From NCBI GenBank assembly GCA_963678255.2, contig CAXXTW010000002.1:372001-436000 (forward strand): 64,000 bases of DNA, read 5' to 3'. The stretch is from G963678255 sp963678255. GTDB taxonomy: Bacteria > Cloacimonadota > Cloacimonadia > Cloacimonadales > WRIO01. The notes under the pieces were generated by a model. It worked only from the letters and a program-made list of their open reading frames with translations. It had not been told where the DNA came from and did not search any database. Made by a program: the position numbers and the translations under genes. Shown one piece after another: positions 17,297-25,010 of the stretch; position 1 is the first letter of the stretch; every line of letters begins with the position of its first letter.

Positions 17297-18832
17297 TTAT
17301 ATATCTCCTTTATTGTTTTTTCTGCGAGTAAACCCGTATTGTTCACCTTTTTGTTCATTAACTGCTTTTTCTTGCATTTTAATACTATCTTGTCCTGTCT
17401 TTAGGATTGTTTGAACCATTTTTACGCTTGGGGCAGGAGTGTAATAAAGAGCTTTTTCACAAGCATATTCAATACGTTCAAATGAAAATCTGTCTGCAAG
17501 TTTCATTAAAACACCACAGGACTTATATGATTGTTCTTCAATTTTATTGGATTTCAACAATGATTCCATTATACATAATGTATTTTTGCCTGCAGATTTT
17601 GCCCATTCAAGAAAAGTTTCTCTATTCCAGCTAAGAAATCGTTTATGATTTTCTGGCATATGCTCGGGTAAAACTATTGGAGAAGTTGTATTATATCTTC
17701 TCAAATGAGAAGCAATTCGAATGTTTTTATAGAAAACCTCAATTGTTTTATACGTATACCTAATATCAACTGAATGCCCAATATATTCATATGGAACTGA
17801 GTATTGACATTTATCTACATTTATAAGATAGTCCATCTGAATTGTTGCTGTTACCCACGATGACAATTCATAATGGCTTGCAGGTAAGGGTATTAAGAAG
17901 GATTTTTCTTCTTCTTCAAAGGCACTTAACCTGCAGCCAATCTTCTTTTGGAAAGGCTTTTGATTAAAATCTGTTAACTTGCTTTTAATTGCATTATTGA
18001 GTTCAGAAAAAGAAAAAAAGCGCTCATTACGCAAAGCGGCAATAATCCAGGTTGATATAATCCCAACAGTTCCTTCTGCATTAGGTTTATCTTTTGGAGA
18101 ATAAGGCCTAGCCGGAATGACTGCCGTTCCGTAATATTCTGCCATTTCCTGATATGCTTTATTGAGTATGACTTCGGATTTACTGTGTTTCACTACTCCT
18201 GTCTTTAAATTATCAGGGACTAATATGCGGGTGACACCATTAAAGAACTGATAAGCATGTATATGAGCATTAATCCATTTTTCAGTTTTCATTGAAGGAA
18301 ATGCTTCAGCATAGGAATATTGACTGCATGAAAGAGCTGCAACAAAGACATAAGCCGGTATAAGTTCGCCTGTGATATGATCTGTTATAAATAACGTAGA
18401 TCCAGCCCAATCCACTTCAAGTAATTCGCCTGGCTTTCTTTTAATACGCATTGTTGCCTTTGATTTTTTAATATAATACCTGTAATAGTCGCAGAACTGA
18501 GTATATTGATAAGGTATCAGCCCTTCAGTATGAGATCGTTCATAATATTCACTCCAAAGCAATGTCAGAGTTACGCCGGGTCTAGCTAACTCTTTGTGGA
18601 TTAAATTGTAATCAGGAATCTTTCTTAAACTTGGGTTTTCTTTTTCAGGATAAAGAAGTCGAATAATCTCTTGATTTGAAAATTTTGAGTGAGTATCCCA
18701 TGACACCCCTTTTGCATCTGAAAGCTCATAAATTTCCGAAACAGTATTTCGGGAGCAATGTAAACATAGGGCTATTTGGCGCTGGGTATAGCCAAAACTA
18801 CGTAACCTCAGAATCTCATGATAATTAATCAT
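17297..18832 (-). CDS. istA: IS21 DDE transposase IstA
   Basis: IstA is the 511-aa transposase. The N-terminus holds a helix-turn-helix (FGYTQRQIALCLHCSRNTV) for binding the element ends. The DDE integrase core includes LLEVDWAGSTLFI (first Asp), ILVPDNLKTGVV (second Asp) and KPNAEGTVG (Glu). A beta-barrel and zinc-free C-terminal region follow. The start at 18830-18832 is set by GGAGGTGATAATT just upstream; an ATG at 18847 overlaps that site. The stop is one base before istB. Confidence 0.93.
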   Translation of the reverse strand: MINYHEILRLRSFGYTQRQIALCLHCSRNTVSEIYELSDAKGVSWDTHSKFSNQEIIRLLYPEKENPSLRKIPDYNLIHKELARPGVTLTLLWSEYYERSHTEGLIPYQYTQFCDYYRYYIKKSKATMRIKRKPGELLEVDWAGSTLFITDHITGELIPAYVFVAALSCSQYSYAEAFPSMKTEKWINAHIHAYQFFNGVTRILVPDNLKTGVVKHSKSEVILNKAYQEMAEYYGTAVIPARPYSPKDKPNAEGTVGIISTWIIAALRNERFFSFSELNNAIKSKLTDFNQKPFQKKIGCRLSAFEEEEKSFLIPLPASHYELSSWVTATIQMDYLINVDKCQYSVPYEYIGHSVDIRYTYKTIEVFYKNIRIASHLRRYNTTSPIVLPEHMPENHKRFLSWNRETFLEWAKSAGKNTLCIMESLLKSNKIEEQSYKSCGVLMKLADRFSFERIEYACEKALYYTPAPSVKMVQTILKTGQDSIKMQEKAVNEQKGEQYGFTRRKNNKGDI

Positions 18833-18980
18833 AATTATCACCTCCATGATTTATTTGTACTTGAGTACATTGTTAAATCATAGAATAATTGAAATTTAAG
18901 GCAATCGAATAATGACGTGGCTCTCTTTCCGTGAAGGTGGCTCTAAATTAGCGTGATAGTGGCTCTGTTTTTCCGTGAAA

Positions 18981-19006
18981 GTGGTTCACTTACACCGAAA
19001 TATCCA
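18981..19006. repeat. IS21 terminal inverted repeat, istA end
   Basis: The sequence ends CGAAATATCCA. Its reverse complement begins TGGATATTTCGG and ends GAACCAC, matching the other terminus. Confidence 0.85.
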
Positions 19007-19536
19007 CACTACTATCTCAAAGAAATATCCATATCTTCTCCAATAGATGTCAATTTTTTAAAAGGACAATCTCAAAACTAGGTGTTTCATTTTTACCAAA
19101 CAGGCAACAGCCTGATATGAGCTCCTATGAAACACCTTGTGTATTTGTCTATTTTAATTAATTAATCCATAAAATATATTAAATATCCAGGTATCAAGAC
19201 AAAAGAAATGAACAATACTATCTCAAAGAAATATCCATATCTTCTCCAATAGATGTCAATTTTTTAAAAGGACAATCTCAAAACAAGGTGTTTCATTTTT
19301 ACCAAACAGGCGACAGCCTGATATGAGCTCCTATGAAACATCTTGTGTATTTGTCTATTTTAATTAATTAATCCATAAAATATATTAAATATCCAAGTAT
19401 CAAGACAAAAGTAATGAACAATACTATCTCAAAGAAATATCCATATCTTCTCCAATAGATGTCAATTTTTTAAAAGGACAATCTCAAAACAAGGTGTTTC
19501 ATTTTTACCAAACAGGCAACAGCCTGATATGAGCTT
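19007..19536. repeat. Right part of the 206-bp tandem repeat array
   Basis: After the end of the IS-split unit (to about 19088), two full units begin at 19089 and 19295, and a partial one begins at 19501. The period is exactly 206 bp. Units differ by single bases, for example a loop change in CAGGC(A/G)ACAGCCTG. The last partial unit runs into the conserved 5' region of the 181-aa gene. No open frame is present. Confidence 0.92.
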
Positions 19537-19549
19537 TTATCTATTATCT

Positions 19550-19567
19550 GCAACACTTCAGTGTTGC
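19550..19567 (+). other. Hairpin upstream of the 181-aa gene, copy 1
   Basis: GCAACAC-TTCA-GTGTTGC forms a 7-bp stem with a 4-base loop, preceded by TTATCT and followed by a conserved CTTGGAGCTTACT. The same layout with a different stem sequence lies upstream of the second gene copy (35191-35208). Confidence 0.7.
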
Positions 19568-19641
19568 CTTGCCTACTCCTTCCTTGGAGCTTACTCATTT
19601 TTGTTTTATACTATAAACAATAAAAATAAATAAAAAAAAGA

Positions 19642-19671
19642 TTGACAAATTGTTGAGTTTATTATTAATAT
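19642..19671 (+). promoter_or_regulatory. Promoter of the 181-aa gene, copy 1
   Basis: TTGACA (19642-19647) and TAATAT (19666-19671) are 18 bp apart, about 45 bp before the ATG. The -35 box and its A-rich upstream flank are conserved at the second copy. Confidence 0.6.
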
Positions 19672-19716
19672 TAAAACGATGTTTTAATTTAATCTGCATA
19701 AATAAAAGGAAAAATT

Positions 19717-20262
19717 ATGCGAGTTTTCTTTAAACTAGGTTCAACTCTTTATCCAAAAGGCGGAAAACGAGACGATGTCGTCTATTGTTACCATAATGAG
19801 GGAACAATATGCTTCACCAGAAACTACTATCCTGTTCCAGAAATGCCTCAAAATCGTAAGATTAAAGAGTTGCAATCAGTAACTTTACAAATCTGGAAAC
19901 TTCTCCCTCTCCGTTTTAAAACTGAATTATCTATCTATGCCAAGCAATATAAAAATGAATATCCTCATATCAGACGTAAGTTTCTTAGTAATTATTCAAT
20001 TTTCTTAAAAATCACCCATAAGCTTGATCAATTGATGCAAAGCTCCCAAAATAAATCTCTCACAGTTGAAGATTTCTTTAAATTCTTTGTTTCCTTTTCT
20101 TTAGCAGATTATATCCGAGTTATTTTTCTTCCTAAAGTAAAAAATTTCTATAAACTTAATGCAAAACTATTAATTGAGTATATCTCTTATTTCTTTGAAT
20201 ATAAAACTCTCTTAACAAAGGATTATTGCCTGAAACAACAGCTAACTGCACCTTTTGGATAG
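19717..20262 (+). CDS. Unrecognised 181-aa protein, copy 1 of a duplicated family
   Basis: I do not recognise this family. The protein is 181 aa, basic, with no signal peptide or membrane helix. The N-terminal 45 residues look like beta-strands (MRVFFKLGSTLYPKGGKRDD, then VVYCYHNEG). They are followed by PEMPQNRKIKELQ and a long helical region containing LPLRFKTELS. The C-terminus is QQLTAPFG. A second copy on the other strand (34504-35049) differs at about 22 residues and shares more than 150 bp of upstream sequence. ATG follows AAAGGAAAAATT. It lies between the 206-bp array and the 208-bp array. The beta-hairpin followed by P-x-N and a helix faintly recalls small DUF6266-like or phage structural proteins, but this is only an impression. 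Confidence 0.75.
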   Translation: MRVFFKLGSTLYPKGGKRDDVVYCYHNEGTICFTRNYYPVPEMPQNRKIKELQSVTLQIWKLLPLRFKTELSIYAKQYKNEYPHIRRKFLSNYSIFLKITHKLDQLMQSSQNKSLTVEDFFKFFVSFSLADYIRVIFLPKVKNFYKLNAKLLIEYISYFFEYKTLLTKDYCLKQQLTAPFG

Positions 20263-20273
20263 ATTATGAGAAC

Positions 20274-21264
20274 CTGATGAATATCAGATCCAGAGGATCG
20301 GTATATGTGTAACACTGGGTGTAAGCCCAGTGATGGTGGCACAACAACCATAGAAGCTCCAGAGGAGTGACACATTAACTACGCAGATTCGCCCTACCAA
20401 AAAAGCATCATTTGTTCTGCAAACATCTTGTTTCAGCGTTTAGAGCATACTGCAAGTTCATATAACAATCATATCGCTTCTCTGATGAATATCAGATCCA
20501 GAGTATCGGTATGTGTGTAACACTGGGTGTAAGCCCAGTGACAGTGGTACAACAACCATAGAAGCTCCAGAGGAGTGACACATTAACTACACAGATTCGC
20601 CCTACCAGTAAAGCATCATTTGTTCTGCAAACATCTTGTTTCAGCGTTTAGAGCATACTGCAAGTTCATATAACAATCATATCGCTTCTCTGATGAATAT
20701 CAGATCCAGAGGATCGGTATGTGTGTAACACTGGGTGTAAGCCCAGTGATGGTGGCACAACAACCATAGAAGCTCCAGAGGAGTGACACATTAACTACGC
20801 AGATTCGCCCTACCAGTAAAGCATCATTTGCTCTGCAAACATCTTGTTTCAGCGTTTAGAGCATACTGCAAGTTCATATAACAATCATATCGCTTCTCTG
20901 ATGAATATCAGATCCAGAGGATCGGTATGTGTGTAACACTGGGTGTAAGCCCAGTGATGGTGGCACAACAACCATAGAAGCTCCAGAGGAGTGACACATT
21001 AACTACACAGATTCGCCCTACCAAAAAAACATTATTCCTTCTAAGAACATCTTGTTTCAGAGTTTAGAGCATACTGCAAGTTCATATAACAATCATATCG
21101 CTTCTCTGATGAATATCAGATCCAGAGGATCGGTATGTGTGTAACACTGGGTGTAAGCCCAGTGACAGTGGTACAACAACCATAGAAGCTCCAGAGGAGT
21201 GACACATTAACTACGCAGATTCGCCCTACCAGTAAAGCATCATTTGTTCTGCAAACACCTTGTT
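20274..21264 (+). repeat. Five-copy 208-bp tandem repeat array
   Basis: Units begin at 20274, 20482, 20690, 20898 and 21106, each exactly 208 bp apart; the last is cut at about 21264. Every unit has a 7-bp hairpin (CACTGGG/CCCAGTG around TGTAAG), a GCTCC-AGA-GGAG hairpin, and ATTCGCCCTACCA. Differences between units are few and partly paired, for example ATGGTGGC against ACAGTGGT. No long open frame runs through the array. A decayed single copy lies at 34274-34333. Confidence 0.95.
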
Positions 21265-21386
21265 TACAGTATATAAAGTGCTAGCTAGAACCCATACAAC
21301 AATCCTGCCCCCAATAAACAAATTACTTTTGAGTTTTTCTTTCTATAATTTTCAGAGGTATACAAATAATTACTTAAAAATTCTTC

Positions 21387-21416
21387 TTGACTGCTTGTAA
21401 TTTAATACTATATATT
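21387..21416 (+). promoter_or_regulatory. Promoter of the first GLUG-repeat protein gene
   Basis: TTGACT (21387-21392) is followed after 18 bp by TATATT (21411-21416). The gene start is 112 bp downstream. Apart from this, 21265-21527 holds nothing recognisable. Confidence 0.55.
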
Positions 21417-21527
21417 AGAAATATAGTGTAAAATTTAGATTCTTGTTCTTCAAATTGGTTCAATGTGAGAGATAAGATGCTTTTGCTATATCCAATGACA
21501 AGAATCTCTTATAAAAATGGGGGTTTT

Positions 21528-24050
21528 ATGAAAAGATTTATTCTTTTAGTTTCTTTTTTTATAATAATGATAGGATTAATGGCGCAAACCCCGTTGATGC
21601 CTGAGTTGGGTGATGGGAGTGAAGGAAACCCCTATCAGATTGCCTCTTGGCAAAATCTCTATTGGATTACTGCACCAGGAATTTTAAATGAACTTACTCT
21701 GATCGACAGATTTTCAAAATGTTATATCCAAACCACTGATATCGATTTTTCCGATGCTACTCCCCCTATTAACAAATGGGATAACGGTGCTGGATGGAAT
21801 CCTATTGGGCGAGATAATGAATTGGCATTTTCTGGTACTTACGATGGTAACAACAAAACTATTAGTGGATTGTTTATCTACAGACCCTCAACTGACTATC
21901 AAGGCTTGTTTGGATATACATATTCTTCTAAAATAAAAAATATTGGTCTGATTTATTCATCTGTTACTGGAAATTATTCTACTGGCGGACTAGTAGGATG
22001 GAACAATAGCTCAATTACAAACTGCTATAACAATGGTATTGTTATTGGTAATTATTACTCTGGGGGGTTAATTGGTGAAAATTATTACGCAACTATCTCC
22101 GAGTGCAACAGTATTGGAAGTGTGACTGGAAATAATGCTATTGGTGGTTTAGTTGGATTGAATTATGGTACCATCACCAAGTGCTATAGCACTGGAAATT
22201 TAACAGGAAACGATCACACTGGGGGGTTAGTAGGATTTAATATTTTTGGGAGTACTATTATTAATTGCTTCAGTAATGGAAATGTTTCAGGAGATGTAAA
22301 TATCGCTGGGCTCGTAGGAAAAAATGATGGAAAAATTATCAACTGCTATAGTGTAGCAAATGTAATAGGAGAGGATTCCACTGGCGGGCTGGTGGGATCT
22401 AATTCTGGCGGTACAATTACAAACTCCTTCTGGGATACAGAAACTTCAGGTCAGACAAGCTCAGCTGGTGGAATTGGTAAAACAACCGTTGAGATGCAAA
22501 CTCAAAGTACTTATTCTAATGCTGGATGGAATTTTTACTTTCCCTGGAAAATTGAAAATAATCGTTACCCTGAATTAAAAACATTTGAAGGATTAAATAT
22601 TAATGGTTTTGGTTCTGAGTCGGCTCCCTATGAAATTGCTAATCTTTCTCAATTAGTTTGGTTAAGTGATGATCTGTCTGTTTGGAATAAACATTTTAAA
22701 CAAACTGCCGATATTACTTTTCCTTTAGAAATTAACACTTGGGATAACGGTGCTGGGTGGACGCCTATTGGGTTTTTTAATGCTAATGATAATAATCATT
22801 TTGGTTTCACTGGTTCATACGACGGTGATAACAAAACAATTTCAGGATTATTTGTCAATAGACCATTAGGGTATTGTCAAGGCTTATTTGGTTATACCAA
22901 TAATGCTGAAATAAAAAATATTTGTCTAGTTAACACTTCTATTACGGGAAATACTCTTACTAGCGGGTTGGTGGGATTGAATAGTGGCACTATCACCAAT
23001 TGCTACAGCATTGGAAATGTGACTGGAAAAAATTACACCGGTGGGTTGGTGGGAGAAAATGAGGGCTTCATTATCAACTGTTACAATAATGGAAATGTAA
23101 CTGGTGATGAAAGTTCAGGAAATCTTGTTGGAAAAAATAATTTTGGTAGTATTACTAAATGCTTCAGCAACGGAAGTGTGACTGGTTATAGTAATACTGG
23201 TGGGCTGGTGGGATCTAATTCTGGCTCAATTTCAAACTGCTACAACAACGGAAATGTGACTGGAATTTATTCTACTGGTGATCTGGTAGGAATGAATTAT
23301 TATGGGATAATTTCTTACTGTTATTGCACAGGAAATACTACTGGGTATAGTGATACTGGTGGGCTGACGGGATTGAATTATGGAGATATTAACAATTGCT
23401 ATAGCTCAGGAAATGTGACTGGATATGGTAATTCTGGTGGACTGGTGGGATCAAATAATAACATTATTAACAAATGCTATAGCATTGGAAATGTTACTGG
23501 TTATAAAAATAATGGTGGACTGGTGGGATTTGATAATAACAATAATGTCACTGACTCTTTCTGGGATATTGAAACCTCAGGTCAAACTTCCTCTCAAGGA
23601 GGATCAGGCAAAAAAACATCAGAAATGAAAAATATATCAACATTTACAGAAGCTGGCTGGAATTTCCCCGATGTTTGGAATATCAATCCTGATTTGAATA
23701 ATGGTTATCCCTTTTTAAACTCTCCTGACAGTGTGGCTAATAATGATATTGTTATCATATCGCCTAAAGATTCCAAAGCCCTTTTAAAGAATGCTTATCC
23801 CAATCCTTTTAACCCCAGTACAACACTTTCTTTTGAATTGTCTTCTCCTGAAAGTGTCAAAATAGATATCTACAATGTGAAAGGTCAATTGGTCAAATCT
23901 TTGGTCAAAGGTGCTTACACAGCTGGTAAGCATTCTATTGTCTGGGATGGCAAAGATAATAAGAGAAAATCTGCTTGTTCCGGTATTTATTTCTACAAAA
24001 TTCAGGCTGGTAAACAGTCTCAAACTAAAAAAATGATGTTAATGAAATAG
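21528..24050 (+). CDS. Secreted GLUG-repeat protein with C-terminal sorting domain
   Basis: This 840-aa protein has a signal peptide (residues 1-20, ending LMAQ). It is made of GLUG-type repeats (GGLVG..x..NCY..G.VTG), about 23-25 residues each, which form a beta-helix-like stalk. The repeats fall into two large modules. Each begins with a TIxGLFIxRP-type strand and ends with SFWD-ETSGQTSS. The last 80 residues are a FlgD-like type-A sorting domain: NAYPNPFNPSTTLSFEL, then YNVKGQLVKSL, GIYFYKI and KKMMLMK. It is therefore probably exported by the Sec system and then the type IX system to the cell surface. I set the start at 21528 (MKRFILL) behind GGGGG; an ATG at 21465 would spoil the signal peptide. 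It may be an adhesin. Confidence 0.88.
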   Translation: MKRFILLVSFFIIMIGLMAQTPLMPELGDGSEGNPYQIASWQNLYWITAPGILNELTLIDRFSKCYIQTTDIDFSDATPPINKWDNGAGWNPIGRDNELAFSGTYDGNNKTISGLFIYRPSTDYQGLFGYTYSSKIKNIGLIYSSVTGNYSTGGLVGWNNSSITNCYNNGIVIGNYYSGGLIGENYYATISECNSIGSVTGNNAIGGLVGLNYGTITKCYSTGNLTGNDHTGGLVGFNIFGSTIINCFSNGNVSGDVNIAGLVGKNDGKIINCYSVANVIGEDSTGGLVGSNSGGTITNSFWDTETSGQTSSAGGIGKTTVEMQTQSTYSNAGWNFYFPWKIENNRYPELKTFEGLNINGFGSESAPYEIANLSQLVWLSDDLSVWNKHFKQTADITFPLEINTWDNGAGWTPIGFFNANDNNHFGFTGSYDGDNKTISGLFVNRPLGYCQGLFGYTNNAEIKNICLVNTSITGNTLTSGLVGLNSGTITNCYSIGNVTGKNYTGGLVGENEGFIINCYNNGNVTGDESSGNLVGKNNFGSITKCFSNGSVTGYSNTGGLVGSNSGSISNCYNNGNVTGIYSTGDLVGMNYYGIISYCYCTGNTTGYSDTGGLTGLNYGDINNCYSSGNVTGYGNSGGLVGSNNNIINKCYSIGNVTGYKNNGGLVGFDNNNNVTDSFWDIETSGQTSSQGGSGKKTSEMKNISTFTEAGWNFPDVWNINPDLNNGYPFLNSPDSVANNDIVIISPKDSKALLKNAYPNPFNPSTTLSFELSSPESVKIDIYNVKGQLVKSLVKGAYTAGKHSIVWDGKDNKRKSACSGIYFYKIQAGKQSQTKKMMLMK

Positions 24051-24108
24051 TATCATATGAAACACCAAATTGATAATACAGCAGTATTTTTTATTTGTGT
24101 ATCACTTT

Positions 24109-24130
24109 GGGCGAACACACAGGTTCGCCC
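24109..24130 (+). other. REP-like hairpin GGGCGAAC/GTTCGCCC
   Basis: A perfect 8-bp stem encloses the loop ACACAG, 58 bp after the GLUG gene. The same hairpin with a 7-bp stem recurs at 34455-34474. It could also act as a transcription terminator, but no T-tract follows. Confidence 0.75.
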
Positions 24131-24146
24131 ATACAAAACATTTATT

Positions 24147-24898
24147 AATGTTATCCCATATTTAAATGATTAACCGTGCATTTATCACATTTACAATGGT
24201 ATCCCATATTTAAATGATTAACCGTGCATTTATCACATTTACAATGGTATCCCATATTTAAATGATTAACCGTGCATTTATCACATTTACAATGGTATCC
24301 CATATTTAAATGATTAACCGTGCATTTATCACATTTATCAATGGTATCCCATATTTAAATGATTAACCGTGCATTTATCACATTTACAATGGTATCCCAT
24401 GTTTTAATAATTAACCGTGCATTTATCACATTTACAATGGTATCCCATGTTTTAATAATTATCCGTGCATTTATCACATTTACAATGGTATCCCATGTTT
24501 TAATAATTATCCGTGCATTTATCACATTTACAATGGTATCCCATGTTTTAATAATTATCCGTGCATTTATTACATTTACAATGTTATCCCATGTTTTAAG
24601 AATTAACCGTGCATTTATCACATTTACAATGGTATCCCATGTTTTAATAATTAATCGTGCATTTATCACATTTACAATGGTATCCCATGTTTTAATAATT
24701 AATCGTGCATTTATCACATTTACAATGGTATCCCATGTTTTAATAATTAACCTTGCATTTATCACATTTACAATGGTATCCCATATTTAAATGATTAACC
24801 GTGTATTTATCACATTTACAATGGTATCCCATGTTTTAATAATTATCCGTGCATTTATCACATTTACAATGGTATCCCATGTTTTAATAATTAACCGT
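24147..24898. repeat. 48-bp minisatellite, about 15 copies
   Basis: The unit contains CGTGCATTTATCACATTTAC and TATCCCAT. CG dinucleotides mark the units at 24175, 24223, 24271 and so on every 48 bp to 24896. One unit near 24335 has a single extra base. Two subtypes alternate in blocks, one with ATATTTAAATGATTAACC and one with ATGTTTTAATAATTAACC. Because 48 is a multiple of three, frames stay open on both strands; I do not read these as genes. Beyond the array, 24899-25010 holds a degenerate TGTAGGGGCAGCCC element. Confidence 0.93.
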
Positions 24899-25010
24899 AA
24901 TTGTTTTATGTAAATGTAGGGGCAGCCCTGTATGTTCTCCCAAATTGTTTGTCTAAATAAAGAAACGCTTATATCTGGAACATCATTTTACAAAACAATC
25001 GACAATGACA

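Larger units (their letters stand above)
16402..19006 (-). mobile_element. Complete IS21-family insertion sequence
   Basis: The element is 2605 bp long, begins TG and ends CA, and has imperfect 26-bp terminal inverted repeats. A 6-bp direct repeat CACTAC flanks it (16396-16401 and 19007-19012). Inside each end, further copies of a block with GAGCCAC and CACGGAAAAACAGAGCCA occur, the multiple transposase-binding sites typical of IS21. It carries istA and istB in the normal order. Both genes are open, so the element may be active. It lies inside the 206-bp tandem repeat, and the interrupted unit can be rejoined across it. Confidence 0.93.

Noticed and set aside
17297..17358. Longer IstB beginning at 17358 and overlapping istA
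   Set aside because: The ATG at 17295 has a strong AAAGGAG site and directly follows the istA stop; the longer form has none.
14009..19006. Prophage, because of the CI-like repressor and an integrase-like IstA
   Set aside because: No capsid, terminase, portal, tail or lysis genes occur; IstA belongs to an IS21 element with defined ends.
20274..21264. 208-bp array as a CRISPR array
   Set aside because: Units are nearly identical over the full 208 bp, with no short repeats separated by unique spacers and no cas genes.
21465..21527. Longer N-terminus for the GLUG protein from 21465
   Set aside because: It would put 21 polar residues before a perfect signal peptide; MKRFILL at 21528 with a G-rich site fits export.
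24355..24790. Open frames of about 140 codons on both strands through the 48-bp repeats, as possible repeat proteins
   Set aside because: The unit length is a multiple of three, so every stop-free frame in one unit stays open in all. There is no ribosome binding site and no plausible start, and frames exist equally on both strands.
24147..24898. 48-bp array as a CRISPR array
   Set aside because: The whole unit is repeated and the variable part has only two versions, so there are no spacers.
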